Part shown: positions 8,534 to 17,121 of the stretch, in pieces | Position numbering within the stretch: position 1 is the stretch's first letter | Layout of the letters: every line of letters starts with the position of its first letter | From: Bin5 sp009843665 | GTDB lineage: Bacteria > Chloroflexota > Anaerolineae > Caldilineales > Caldilineaceae | NCBI GenBank assembly: GCA_965220285.1 | Contig: OZ244818.1 | Coordinates: 1,798,001-1,862,000 of the forward strand | Length of the DNA: 64,000 nt | Direction of reading: 5' to 3' | The notes under the pieces: generated by a model | What the model saw: the letters and a program-made list of their open reading frames with translations, nothing else | The model's database searches: none | What the model was told of the DNA's origin: nothing | Translations under genes and position numbers: made by a program

Positions 8534-9682
8534 ATGAGAATTCGACAATGGTGGACAGTAGTAGGTGTCATGGTCATCCTGGCGCTGCTGATTGCGGCTT
8601 GCCAGCCGGTCACCGAGGCGCCCATGGAAGAGGAGATGGCAGGCGATGACGACATGGCTATGCCGTTGCAGGTGGCCTTCGTCTATGTCGCGCCGATTGG
8701 CGACCTCGGCTGGACGTATGCGCACGATCAGGGCCGGCTGTTCCTGGAAGAGAACCTGGAAGGCGGGGCGGAGACGGCCTTCATTGAGATGGTGCCCGAG
8801 GGCCCGGACGCAGAGCGCGTGATTCGCGACTTTGCCCAGAAGGGTTATGACCTGGTCATCACCACCAGCTTCGGCTACATGGACCCGACACTGACGGTGG
8901 CCCAGGAGTTCCCGGATCAGTATTTTGTGCATGTATCCGGCTTCAAGACGGCCGACAACATGAGCACGCTATTCGGCCGCATGTACCAGCCGCGCTATCT
9001 GAGCGGCCTAGTGGCGGGCAGCATGACCGAGAGCAACATCATCGGTTACGTAGCCGCCTTCCCGATTCCTGAGGTAATCCGAGGAATCAACGCGTTCACG
9101 TTGGGTGTGCGCGAGGCGAATCCGGACGCCGAGGTGCGGGTCGTGTGGACGAACACCTGGTTTGGCCCGCCGGAAGAGAAGGAAGCGGCTGAAGCGCTGC
9201 TGGACCAGGGCGCGGACATTATTGCCCAGCACCAGGACACGACGGAGCCGCAGAAGGCCGCGGCTGAGCGGGGCGGGACGAGCATCGGCTACAACAGCGA
9301 CATGCGTGTATTCGTCGGTGACTCCGTCCTCACCGGTCCGGTCTGGAACTGGGGTCCGGCTTTCCTGAAGTTCGCGGAGCAGGCACGGGACGGCAACTGG
9401 GCTACTGAGCAGTATTGGGGCGGCATGGACGACGGGATCGTTGGTTTGGCAGATATGAGCCCGTCGGTTCCTGAAGACGTCGCCGCGATGGTTGCCGAAA
9501 AGCAGGCGATGATCGTTTCCGGTGAGACGGACGTGTTCTGCGGCGCGATGAACGGCCAGAACGGCGTTCAGTTCCTGAATGACGGCCAGTGCATGGATGA
9601 CGGCCAGATGCTGGGCATGGACTGGTTTGTTGAAGGTGTTGTAGGCGAGGCGCCGGGTGAGGCCGCGCCGCTTGGGAACTAG
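8534..9682 (+). CDS. BMP-family lipoprotein, ABC transporter substrate-binding protein (copy 1)
   Basis: A 382-aa basic-membrane-protein/PnrA-like binding protein. The signal peptide ends in the lipobox LIAAC (Cys about residue 23), followed by an acidic linker, so the mature protein is a membrane-anchored lipoprotein outside the cell. The mature start QVAFVYVAPIGDLGWTYAHDQGR and the IIGYVAAFPIPEVIRGINAF stretch are family hallmarks. Known relatives bind purine nucleosides. Ribosome site AAAGGAG. It is followed by a paralogue at 9903 and then the double ATPase at 11139, forming an incomplete transporter cluster on one strand. Confidence 0.92.
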   Translation: MRIRQWWTVVGVMVILALLIAACQPVTEAPMEEEMAGDDDMAMPLQVAFVYVAPIGDLGWTYAHDQGRLFLEENLEGGAETAFIEMVPEGPDAERVIRDFAQKGYDLVITTSFGYMDPTLTVAQEFPDQYFVHVSGFKTADNMSTLFGRMYQPRYLSGLVAGSMTESNIIGYVAAFPIPEVIRGINAFTLGVREANPDAEVRVVWTNTWFGPPEEKEAAEALLDQGADIIAQHQDTTEPQKAAAERGGTSIGYNSDMRVFVGDSVLTGPVWNWGPAFLKFAEQARDGNWATEQYWGGMDDGIVGLADMSPSVPEDVAAMVAEKQAMIVSGETDVFCGAMNGQNGVQFLNDGQCMDDGQMLGMDWFVEGVVGEAPGEAAPLGN

Positions 9683-9786
9683 CCCGGGGGTTGAACTGCC
9701 GTTGAACTGTGTGAAGTACCGTTTTGGACTCAGGTCGCCTTCCTGCAGAAGGTCAAGGCCTGAATCAAATCGACCGTGATCCTCAA

Positions 9787-9832
9787 AGATTGCTCCTCTC
9801 TTACAGTGCAGGCACGAAGGGAGGAGCAATCT
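9787..9832 (+). terminator. Strong hairpin between the two BMP genes
   Basis: A perfect 12-bp inverted repeat AGATTGCTCCTC/GAGGAGCAATCT (9787-9798 and 9821-9832) with a 22-base loop, followed by GTTTG. The U-run is poor, so it may be a weak terminator or a 3' stabiliser that sets the ratio of the first binding protein to downstream genes. Confidence 0.55.
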
Positions 9833-9902
9833 GTTTGCCGCGTCACTTGGCAGCAAGATGGTTCAGTCCATCTGAAATGGAAGTGAAAGGGGGTATGGTT
9901 AC

Positions 9903-11021
9903 ATGAGGATTCGACATTGGAAGAAGCTGGTTGGGGTTCTGCTGATTCTGACACTGCTGATGAGCGCTTGTCAGCAGATCGGCGAAATGCCTGCGGCTGA
10001 AGAGGCGGCAGCCCCCGCTGGTTCGATTGAGTCGGTAAAGGTTGCATTTGTCTACGTTGGCCCGGTCGGAGATCTCGGTTGGAGCTATGCGCACGATCAG
10101 GGCCGGTTGGCGCTGGAAGAGCTTGGCGTGGAAACAGCATACAGCGAACTCGTCGCGGAAGGACCGGACGCGGCGCGGGTGCTGCAGAGCTACGCCTCGC
10201 AAGGATATGACCTGATCTTTGCCACCAGTTTCGGATATATGGATAGCGTCATCGAAGTTGCGGCAGGGTTTCCGGAGGTGAAGTTTGAGCATGCCACCGG
10301 ATACAAGACGGCCGAGAATGTCGGCATATACGACGGACGCGGCTACCAGGGCTGGTACCTGTCCGGAATGGTTGCCGGTGCGATGACACAATCCAATATC
10401 ATCGGCTACATTGCGCCTTACCCGATTCCGGAGGTGGTGCGAAATCTGAATGCTTTCGCCCTGGGCGCCCAGTCTATCAATCCCCTGGTAGAGGTGCGGC
10501 CGATATGGATCTTTGCCTGGTTTGATCCTCCTGCTGAACGCGAAGCAGCGCAGGCGCTCATCGATGCGGGCGCAGATGTTGTTGCGCGAGAAAGCGACAG
10601 TGTCGAACCGGACAAATTGGCCGAGGAGCAGGGCGTCTATGCCATCGGCTACAACGTGGTCAACCCGGAGATCGCACCGCAGGCATTGCTGACGGCACCG
10701 ATCTGGAACTGGCAGGTCATATATGAGAAGAAGGTGCGCGACGTGGCTGCCGGAACCTGGACCAATGAACCGATCTGGTGGGGCATGGAAGACGGTGTGT
10801 TAGATCTTGCGCCGGTGGCTGAATTTGTGCCGGCAGTTGTACAGATAGCGGTTGAAGAGGCCAAGGAAGCCATACTTGACGGTAGTTTTCAGTTCTTCTG
10901 CGGCCCGATCAGCGACAATACCGGCACAGAACGGGTCGCCGCCGGTGAATGTATGGACGACCCTGCGCTACTCAGCTATGACTGGCTGGTAGCAGGCGTT
11001 ACCGGCGAGATCCCGCAATAG
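9903..11021 (+). CDS. BMP-family lipoprotein, ABC transporter substrate-binding protein (copy 2)
   Basis: A 372-aa paralogue of the preceding gene. Lipobox LMSAC gives a lipid-anchored protein; the mature part begins KVAFVYVGPVGDLGWSYAHD and contains SNIIGYIAPYPIPEVVRNLN, matching copy 1 through the whole length. Pocket residues may differ, so the two could take different nucleosides or other small ligands. The ribosome site is AAAGGGGGT. A rho-independent terminator follows at 11057. Confidence 0.92.
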   Translation: MRIRHWKKLVGVLLILTLLMSACQQIGEMPAAEEAAAPAGSIESVKVAFVYVGPVGDLGWSYAHDQGRLALEELGVETAYSELVAEGPDAARVLQSYASQGYDLIFATSFGYMDSVIEVAAGFPEVKFEHATGYKTAENVGIYDGRGYQGWYLSGMVAGAMTQSNIIGYIAPYPIPEVVRNLNAFALGAQSINPLVEVRPIWIFAWFDPPAEREAAQALIDAGADVVARESDSVEPDKLAEEQGVYAIGYNVVNPEIAPQALLTAPIWNWQVIYEKKVRDVAAGTWTNEPIWWGMEDGVLDLAPVAEFVPAVVQIAVEEAKEAILDGSFQFFCGPISDNTGTERVAAGECMDDPALLSYDWLVAGVTGEIPQ

Positions 11022-11056
11022 GGATTCGAGCAGTTAAAAGATGGAGATCAGAGCGG

Positions 11057-11099
11057 CAGAGAATGGGACAAGGAAGTAGCCCCATTCTCTGTCTTCATT
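11057..11099 (+). terminator. Rho-independent terminator after BMP copy 2
   Basis: Perfect 11-bp stem CAGAGAATGGG/CCCATTCTCTG (11057-11067 and 11081-11091) with a 13-base loop and the tail TCTTCATT. It lies between the second binding protein and the ATPase, so the ATPase is expected to be expressed at a lower level or from its own promoter. Confidence 0.75.
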
Positions 11100-11138
11100 A
11101 CAATCGCCCGTCGATTTACATCCACACTTCATAATCCC

Positions 11139-12686
11139 ATGACCACTTCTGCTCCTCTCGCCGTGGAAATGCGGGAAATCACCAAAAGGTTTCCCGGGGT
11201 CCTGGCCAACGACAGCGTCGATCTGACGGTCGATCAGGGTGAGATTCATGCCCTGCTGGGGGAAAACGGCGCGGGCAAGTCGACGCTGATGAATATTCTG
11301 GCGGGGTTGTATCTGCCGGAAGAGGGTCATGTGCTGGTGCACGGGCGTTCTGTGCATGTCGACTCGCCGAAGACTGCTTTCGACCTGGGCATCGCCATGG
11401 TCCACCAGCATTTCAAGCTGGTGATGAACCAGACGGTGGCCGAGAACATCATCCTGGGGCTGGACGACCCATACTGCACGCCTGGCGAGCAGGGACGCTT
11501 CAAACCATTGCGGCTGAATATGCAGCGGGTGCAGCGGCGGATTGCGGAGGTAAGTGAGCAATATGATCTGCACGTGGACCCGGAGGCGTTCGTCTGGCAG
11601 TTGAGCGTCGGGGAGCAGCAGCGGATCGAGATTTTGAAGGCGTTGTACCGCGGGGCGGATATCCTGATCCTCGATGAACCAACAGCCGTCTTGACCCCGC
11701 AGGAGGCGGACGCTCTGGGCCAGACGATGCAGCGCATGGTGCAGGAGGGCAAGACGATCATCTTCATCAGCCATAAGCTGGATGAGGTGACCCGTTTTGC
11801 CGACCGGGTAACGGTGCTGCGCCAGGGGCGGGTGGTGGCCAGCGAGGACGTGACCAGCGAAACCAGCGCGGCGCATCTGGCCGAGCTGATGGTGGGGCGG
11901 TCGGTCATCTTCCGCATTGACAAGGAGGAGCAGGAGTTCGGCGAAATCTGTCTGGAGGTTGAAGGCATCGGCTGTCTGAACGATAAGCGCTTGCCCGCGC
12001 TGCGGGATGTTTCGTTGCAGATCCGCAGGGGCGAGATCCTCGGCATCGCCGGTGTTGCCGGCAACGGACAGAAGGAGCTGGCCGAGCTTTTGACCGGGTT
12101 GCGGCGGGCGACCAGCGGGCGCTTTACGCTGCTGGGGCAGGAGCTCACCAACAAGACGCCGCGCGCCATCATCGACGCGGGCATCGCCCACGTGCCGGAA
12201 AGCCGCATCCACGTGGGTTCGGTCGGCTCGATGAACGTGGCCGACAACATCGCGCTCAAACATTACCGGGACAGGCCGGGGCCGTTCCTGGACCGCGACG
12301 GCCTGGACAAGATGAGCGCGGAGCTGGTGGAGGAGTTCAACGTGGACACGCCCGGCATCACGACCAATGCAGGTGCGCTCTCCGGCGGCAATCTGCAGAA
12401 GCTGATACTGGCCCGCGAACTGACGACGGACCCAAAGCTGATCATCGCGGCCCACCCGACACAGGGGCTGGACGTGGGCGCGACGGAGGCGGTGCGCCAG
12501 CGGCTGCTGGAGCAGCAGGCGGCCGGGGTCGCGGTGCTGCTGATCAGCGAAGACCTGGACGAGTTGTTCAGCCTGGCCGACCGCGTCGCCGTTCTCAACG
12601 GTGGGCGGGTGATGGGCGTCGTCGATATCGGCGCGGCGACGCGTGAGGAGATCGGCCTGATGATGGCCGGCGAGCAGACGGCCTGA
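11139..12686 (+). CDS. ABC transporter ATP-binding protein, double-domain (nucleoside/sugar type)
   Basis: A 515-aa protein with two ABC domains in one chain, the RbsA/YufO arrangement. Domain 1 has Walker A GENGAGKST, signature LSVGEQQRIE and Walker B LILDEPTAVL. Domain 2 has a degenerate Walker A (AGVAGNGQKE), signature LSGGNLQK and Walker B-like LIIAAHPTQGLDVG, so only the first site is likely to hydrolyse ATP well, as is usual in this family. It should energise uptake of the ligand bound by the BMP lipoproteins. The two permease genes normally next to it are not present here. Confidence 0.92.
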   Translation: MTTSAPLAVEMREITKRFPGVLANDSVDLTVDQGEIHALLGENGAGKSTLMNILAGLYLPEEGHVLVHGRSVHVDSPKTAFDLGIAMVHQHFKLVMNQTVAENIILGLDDPYCTPGEQGRFKPLRLNMQRVQRRIAEVSEQYDLHVDPEAFVWQLSVGEQQRIEILKALYRGADILILDEPTAVLTPQEADALGQTMQRMVQEGKTIIFISHKLDEVTRFADRVTVLRQGRVVASEDVTSETSAAHLAELMVGRSVIFRIDKEEQEFGEICLEVEGIGCLNDKRLPALRDVSLQIRRGEILGIAGVAGNGQKELAELLTGLRRATSGRFTLLGQELTNKTPRAIIDAGIAHVPESRIHVGSVGSMNVADNIALKHYRDRPGPFLDRDGLDKMSAELVEEFNVDTPGITTNAGALSGGNLQKLILARELTTDPKLIIAAHPTQGLDVGATEAVRQRLLEQQAAGVAVLLISEDLDELFSLADRVAVLNGGRVMGVVDIGAATREEIGLMMAGEQTA

Positions 12687-12704
12687 CCGACATACGCGAA
12701 AAGC

Positions 12705-13028
12705 ATGGACATTCTGTACAAGGCTGGCTCGGCCGCTCTTCTGCTGGTGGGCGTACTCTATCCGCTGGGCGCGATCTACATGATGATGAAGTTCCTCACG
12801 CGTGAAGGTTTTCCGCGCCCGTCGCCCGCGTACATGATGCTCCATTTCGTCCTGATTGCGACGGTTCCTCTGACCGGGATTCTGGGCGGCTTTGCCGGTT
12901 TTGCGCCGACACTGTGGGAGAGCCAGGTCATCCGTGCGATCGTGTATGGCGCCGGCGTTCTCTCGGTGGTGGCGTTCGCGATGCTGCTCGTCAGCAGCCG
13001 CGCGCAGCAAACCGACCGCAGTGAGTAG
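12705..13028 (+). CDS. Small integral membrane protein, function unknown
   Basis: A 107-aa hydrophobic protein with three likely membrane helices at about residues 8-28, 43-65 and 78-98 and a short polar tail. It begins 18 bases after the ATPase stop, so it is probably in the same transcript. It has no permease motif and is far too short to be one of the missing transporter subunits. Not recognised. Confidence 0.65.
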   Translation: MDILYKAGSAALLLVGVLYPLGAIYMMMKFLTREGFPRPSPAYMMLHFVLIATVPLTGILGGFAGFAPTLWESQVIRAIVYGAGVLSVVAFAMLLVSSRAQQTDRSE

Positions 13029-13066
13029 CCGCTGGCGTAGTGCACACCCCATCAGCCATCGGTCCG

Positions 13067-13489
13067 ATGACTGACACCCCTGTCTACCTTCCCCGAACGA
13101 CATACCGCCTTTTCGCCGTCGGCGGCGCGGCGGTGGCGCTACTATTCCTGCGGGAGATCCTGAACGGATTCAGTCTGCCTTCCCTGTTCTTTCTGCTGGG
13201 GGCGATCGCGTTCGCCCTTATCCACGTACGCTGGGCGCTTATGCGGCTGGAGTTGACCGCCGACGGCTTGACCGTGCGGGCGCCGTTGCAGGCGCCGCTG
13301 TTGATTCGGTTCCGCCAGATGATCACATGTGAAGAGGCCGGCCGCTTTGTGCCCGGAGTGAGCCTCGTCTACTGGCCCATATCCGCTGACGGTATCGTAG
13401 ACACGGACGTTCCCCGCACGCTTTTTTTGCCGGCAGTGGCGCGCCAGGAGGAGCTGCTGGCCGCCCTGAGGGAGCGGATACCTGAATAG
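13067..13489 (+). CDS. Membrane-anchored PH-like domain protein
   Basis: A 140-aa protein with two adjacent hydrophobic segments near the N-terminus (about residues 15-55 together) followed by a beta-rich region with the pattern RLELTADGLTVRAPLQAPLL that resembles bacterial PH-like domains of small membrane proteins. The ATG at 13067 is chosen over an upstream in-frame GTG at 13040, which lacks support. It follows the 107-aa membrane protein closely. Function unknown. Confidence 0.6.
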   Translation: MTDTPVYLPRTTYRLFAVGGAAVALLFLREILNGFSLPSLFFLLGAIAFALIHVRWALMRLELTADGLTVRAPLQAPLLIRFRQMITCEEAGRFVPGVSLVYWPISADGIVDTDVPRTLFLPAVARQEELLAALRERIPE

Positions 13490-13524
13490 CTCGATGGCAA
13501 CTTAGTGAGGGGAGCTTGAACAGA

Positions 13525-14691
13525 GTGGCGGCAGAGCATCCGAAGGTGTTGTTCGTCACGGGTGAATATCCGCCGATGGTGGGCGGCGTCGGCAGGTTTA
13601 CGGCCGAGCTGGCTGCGGCTCTGCAGGCGCAGGGTGCGCAGATTGCTATCGTGACCGACGAGCAGGTGACGGTGTCGGCGGGGTCGGATGCGGTTCGGGT
13701 ACTTCCGGGGCGCCGAAGTTGGGGCTGGGGGATCCTGTCCGAAATTCCTGCCCGTGCCCGCGCGGTCGGTGCTGAGTGGGTGCATGTTCAGTACCAGACG
13801 GCCGCTTACAGAATGCATCCGGCCGTCAACGCTTTACCGTATTTCCTGCGGCGACAGGGGCTGCGCGCCGCCTGGACATATCACGATCTGCGCATCCCCT
13901 ATCTCTTTCCCAAGGCAGGCGCGCGGTTGCGGAACTGGGTTACGCGGCTGCCGTTGCGCGCTGCGGATGCGGTGGTGGTCACGAATCAGAGCGACTGGGA
14001 AGCTGTGCAAGGGCAGGTGCAGCGCGGCCAGCTTCACCGGATTCCGATCGGTAATGACATCAAGAGCCGGCAGTTTACGACGGAGGAGCGGATCGAGAGG
14101 CGGGCGGCACGCGGCTACGGCAGCGGGCAGCTTGTGTTGGGCTACTTCGGTTTTCTCAACGCCAGCAAAGGCGGGCTGACGCTGATCGAGACGCTGGCGG
14201 TGCTGGCCGGAGAGGGACGGGACGTGCATCTACTGATGATCGGCGAACGGGTGGGAGCCAGCGACGAGACGAATTTCAGGTATCTGCAGCGGGTTGAGGC
14301 TTCCATTGGCGAACATGGACTGGAGAATCGCGTGCAGTGGACGGGCCACCAGTCGGATGCCGAGGTTGCGGCGGACTTCAACGCGATCGACGTGCTGGTG
14401 ATGCCGTATGAGGACGGGATGAGTATGCGGCGCAGCACGCTGACAGCGGCGCTGGCCAACGGCTGTGCGATCGTGACAACGCATCCGCAAGATCCGACGC
14501 CGGAACTGAGGGCGGACTCCGACCTGATTCTTGTTCCTCCCAGAGATCCGGCGGCGGCCGCGGAAGCGGTGCGGCGCATCGCCGAGGACCCGCGGCTGGC
14601 GGAGAAGCTGCGTGTCAATGCCCGTAAGGCGGCCCGCCAGTTCAGTTGGGAAGTGATCGCGGCGCGGCATCTGGAGATGTACAACGCATAG
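13525..14691 (+). CDS. Glycosyltransferase family 4 (GT-B)
   Basis: A 388-aa GT-B glycosyltransferase. The N-terminal KVLFVTGEYPPMVGGVGRFTAEL is the acceptor-domain start with the glycine loop; the C-terminal half has DVLVMPYEDGMSMRRSTLTAALANG, where the conserved acidic and small residues that hold the nucleotide-sugar lie. It probably builds a surface polysaccharide or glycolipid in the cytoplasm. GTG at 13525 sits ten bases after GAGGGGAG; a TTG at 13516 is also possible but too close to that site. Acceptor and sugar unknown. Confidence 0.85.
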   Translation: MAAEHPKVLFVTGEYPPMVGGVGRFTAELAAALQAQGAQIAIVTDEQVTVSAGSDAVRVLPGRRSWGWGILSEIPARARAVGAEWVHVQYQTAAYRMHPAVNALPYFLRRQGLRAAWTYHDLRIPYLFPKAGARLRNWVTRLPLRAADAVVVTNQSDWEAVQGQVQRGQLHRIPIGNDIKSRQFTTEERIERRAARGYGSGQLVLGYFGFLNASKGGLTLIETLAVLAGEGRDVHLLMIGERVGASDETNFRYLQRVEASIGEHGLENRVQWTGHQSDAEVAADFNAIDVLVMPYEDGMSMRRSTLTAALANGCAIVTTHPQDPTPELRADSDLILVPPRDPAAAAEAVRRIAEDPRLAEKLRVNARKAARQFSWEVIAARHLEMYNA

Positions 14692-14807
14692 GCGGTCCTT
14701 CCTCATAGGTACGGTTGGGTGCGTCCAGGAGTCGGGGTTGGAACAGTCTTGCGGGGAATTCATGCCAGAGGAGGCTGAAATTGTATAGCGGCTTTGGGAG
14801 AGACGCA

Positions 14808-14828
14808 GGGCAGGCCTGGGGCCTGCCC
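14808..14828. repeat. GC-rich palindromic hairpin
   Basis: GGGCAGGCC and GGCCTGCCC form a perfect 9-bp stem with a TGG loop, 117 bases after the glycosyltransferase stop. No U-run follows, so it is more like a small dispersed palindrome than a classical terminator. It lies in the gene-free stretch 14692-15240 together with repeat element A. Confidence 0.6.
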
Positions 14829-14854
14829 CTACGGAGACTTGATGTGGCGGGCGG

Positions 14855-15060
14855 GACGTGGTTTGGCGAAACTCCTTCGATTGGGCACCTGTTACAAATA
14901 TCGACACCAGGTCGACGAGGCATGTTGTTGGCCGGGGGCGTTGCGGGGGCGGAGCCCCCGCACAAGGGAGGGCCGAATAGGCCCGACCGCCCAACTGCAG
15001 TGGTCAGTGGTTAGTGGATAGTGGTCAGAGAGGGCACTGGCTCTGCTTCAGAGTTGAACG
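14855..15060 (+). repeat. Interspersed repeat element, copy A
   Basis: About 206 bases that match 32159-32360 along their length, beginning GACGTGGTT and ending CAGAGTTGAACG. The core (14934-14993) holds the hairpin GCGGGGGC-GGA-GCCCCCGC (14943-14961) followed by a second stem GGGCC/GGCCC (14970-14984). After the core comes a run of degenerate AGTGGTC heptamers (14998-15030). A third copy of only the core is at 50138-50195. The stretch has no credible gene. Confidence 0.85.
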
Positions 15061-15240
15061 TGGAAGGCCTATGTTTTCGTTGCTTCCCGAGGTATAAGAA
15101 GGGTTCACCTTCATTTTGGTATGCACCCCCTTATTTCCGGTCCGTTGACCCGCCTCAGGTCGCGTTGTACACTGTCTGCATCATAAAGGATTGCATAACC
15201 TCTAGCCATTGAAAACAGACGAATGCAGGGAGGCCAAGAG

Positions 15241-16224
15241 ATGGAATATCGCGCATTTGGACGTACGGGACTGGATGTATCGGCTATCGGTTTCGGCTGC
15301 TGGGAGATCGGCGGCGGGTACGGACACTTTGAGGAAAGCGATGTTGTCAAAGCGGTGCATCGAGCACTCGATCTTGGGATTAATCTCTTTGACACGGCCG
15401 AGGGCTACGGCTTTGGCCAGTCCGAGGAGATTCTGGGCAAGGCCCTGGGCGCGCGGCGTCAGGAGGCGATCGTCGTGACCAAGTGGGGCATCTACCAGGA
15501 TGAAGGCCCGTGGCGCCGCGATAGCCGCCGCGAAACGGCTTTGGCGGCCATCGACCGCAGCCTCAAGGCGCTCGGGACCGACTATGTGGATGTTTACCTG
15601 GTGCACTGGCCGGACAGGGATGTGCCGTTGGAGGAGCCGATGGGGGTGCTGGAGGAGATCGTGCAGGCAGGAAAGGCCCGCTTTGTGGGCGTCTCCAACT
15701 TCCGGCCGCAGCAGATCGAGACCTGTATGGAGACGCGGCGGGTGGACATCGCCCAGTACGGCTATCATATGTTCGACCGCCGCCTGGAGCGCGAGATCTT
15801 CCCGACGATTGATAAGCACGGCATAGGGCTGATGACATACGGTTCGCTGGCGCATGGGCTGCTGACGGGGACGTTTACGCCCGAGACGACGTTTGACGAA
15901 AGTGACTGGCGCTCCAATGGGACAGCCTTCAATATCCCCCTGTTTACGGAGGAGGTCTTTGCCAGGAACGTGGCTGCGGTTGATGACCTCAAGCCGATTG
16001 CCGCGCGGCATGGCAAGACGATGGCGCAGCTTGCGCTGCGCTGGGCGTTGTCGAATCCGGTGGTGAGTGTGGCGCTGATCGGGTTCCGCCGCCCGGAGGA
16101 GGTCGAGGAAAACGTAGCCGGTCTGGACTGGTCACTTGATCAGGAGACGCTGGAGGAGATCGATGCGGTGTTCGCCAAACACGGTGTGGATACGGCGCCG
16201 GCTGCCTGGGTGGAGGCTGAGTGA
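15241..16224 (+). CDS. Aldo/keto reductase
   Basis: A 327-aa NADPH-dependent aldo/keto reductase of the general bacterial type. Catalytic residues are in context: NLFDTAEGYGFG has the Asp and Tyr, VVTKWG the Lys, and VHWPD the His. The C-terminal ALIGFRRPEEVEENV binds the cofactor phosphate. ATG at 15241 is chosen because GGGAGG precedes it by about seven bases; an upstream ATG at 15223 lies before that site. Followed by a PhyH gene 83 bases on. Substrate unknown; sugar-derived aldehydes or ketones fit the neighbourhood. Confidence 0.9.
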   Translation: MEYRAFGRTGLDVSAIGFGCWEIGGGYGHFEESDVVKAVHRALDLGINLFDTAEGYGFGQSEEILGKALGARRQEAIVVTKWGIYQDEGPWRRDSRRETALAAIDRSLKALGTDYVDVYLVHWPDRDVPLEEPMGVLEEIVQAGKARFVGVSNFRPQQIETCMETRRVDIAQYGYHMFDRRLEREIFPTIDKHGIGLMTYGSLAHGLLTGTFTPETTFDESDWRSNGTAFNIPLFTEEVFARNVAAVDDLKPIAARHGKTMAQLALRWALSNPVVSVALIGFRRPEEVEENVAGLDWSLDQETLEEIDAVFAKHGVDTAPAAWVEAE

Positions 16225-16307
16225 TCGCAAAGGGGCCAGGCTGGTGATTTCAACGCGGAGTTGATATCCTCACCGGTTCCGGTGATACAGAGAAAGGACT
16301 GATTTGT

Positions 16308-17102
16308 ATGGCAACCCCGCGCCTGCGCGTACTGTCTAAGGAGCAGGTCAGGCAGTTCAGGCTCAACGGCTTTCTGACCGTAGAGGATGTTCTCTCGGAG
16401 GAGGAGGTGGCGGCTCTGGCGGCGCACACCGATCTGATCGCTGCCGGCAAGGTCGAACATATCCCGGAGACGAGCATTCAGCTGGAGAAGGTGTTCCGGG
16501 AAGGCGAACGTGAGGTTGCGGACCAGGTGCTGTCGGTGCGCAAACTGTACAATCTGGCGGTCTATGATGAGGTCATGTGGGGCCATGCCACGCATCCCAA
16601 AATCGTCGACATCATCGCCGACCTGTTGGGCAGCGATGACATCAAGATGTACGGAGACCAGCTGTTCATGAAGGCGCCGGTCACGGGGACTGAGCAGCCG
16701 TGGCACCAGGATTCGGCGTCGTGGCGGGACATTCTCCCGATGGACCTAGTTTCAGCATGGACGGCGATCGACGAGGCAACGGTGTATAACGGCTGCCTGA
16801 ACTTCTGTCCCGGCACACACCGCTGGGGGATGATACGAGGGGAGCAGCTGTCCTGGTTCGTGGAGGATCTGGGGAGCGAGCTGTGGCCGATCGTGCCCGC
16901 GCCACTGAATGCGGGCAGCGTCAGTTTTCATCACAGCCTGGTGCTGCACCAGAGCAATGCCAACCTGTCAGGGCAACGGCGGCGCGGCTATGCGGTCCAC
17001 TACATGCGGGCGTCGTCACGGCGGGATGAATCGGTTACGGACGCGCCGAAGGTACCGTCGTTCAGGCAGGTGCGAGGGCGTTCGTTTGCGGGGCGGGTGT
17101 AG
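16308..17102 (+). CDS. Phytanoyl-CoA dioxygenase (PhyH) family protein
   Basis: A 264-aa Fe(II)/2-oxoglutarate oxygenase. The HxD metal motif is in QPWHQDSASW, and the distal His and Arg are in HHSLVLHQSNANLSGQRRRG. It is only distantly like the PhyH at 1097-1963, so they probably have different substrates. Ribosome site AAAGGACT. It lies after the aldo/keto reductase on the same strand; its stop is just 19 bases before the RecQ-like gene, which differs clearly in base composition, so the end of this gene marks a likely insertion boundary. Confidence 0.9.
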   Translation: MATPRLRVLSKEQVRQFRLNGFLTVEDVLSEEEVAALAAHTDLIAAGKVEHIPETSIQLEKVFREGEREVADQVLSVRKLYNLAVYDEVMWGHATHPKIVDIIADLLGSDDIKMYGDQLFMKAPVTGTEQPWHQDSASWRDILPMDLVSAWTAIDEATVYNGCLNFCPGTHRWGMIRGEQLSWFVEDLGSELWPIVPAPLNAGSVSFHHSLVLHQSNANLSGQRRRGYAVHYMRASSRRDESVTDAPKVPSFRQVRGRSFAGRV

Positions 17103-17121
17103 GTTTCCTGGGAAACATCAT

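Noticed and set aside
11034..13103. A 689-aa open frame on the minus strand opposite the double ABC ATPase
   Set aside because: It lies wholly opposite well-supported genes, its composition (His, Arg, Gln rich) is that of antisense reading in GC-rich DNA, and it has no recognisable motif.
14934..14993. Hairpin core as an ordinary rho-independent terminator
   Set aside because: No U-run follows in any of the three copies and the near-identical sequence over 60 bases in three places points to a repeat element.
16909..17121. N-terminal extension of the RecQ-like protein into the PhyH gene
   Set aside because: The extension is out-of-frame reading of PhyH with no similarity to helicases; the fold begins right after the ATG at 17122.
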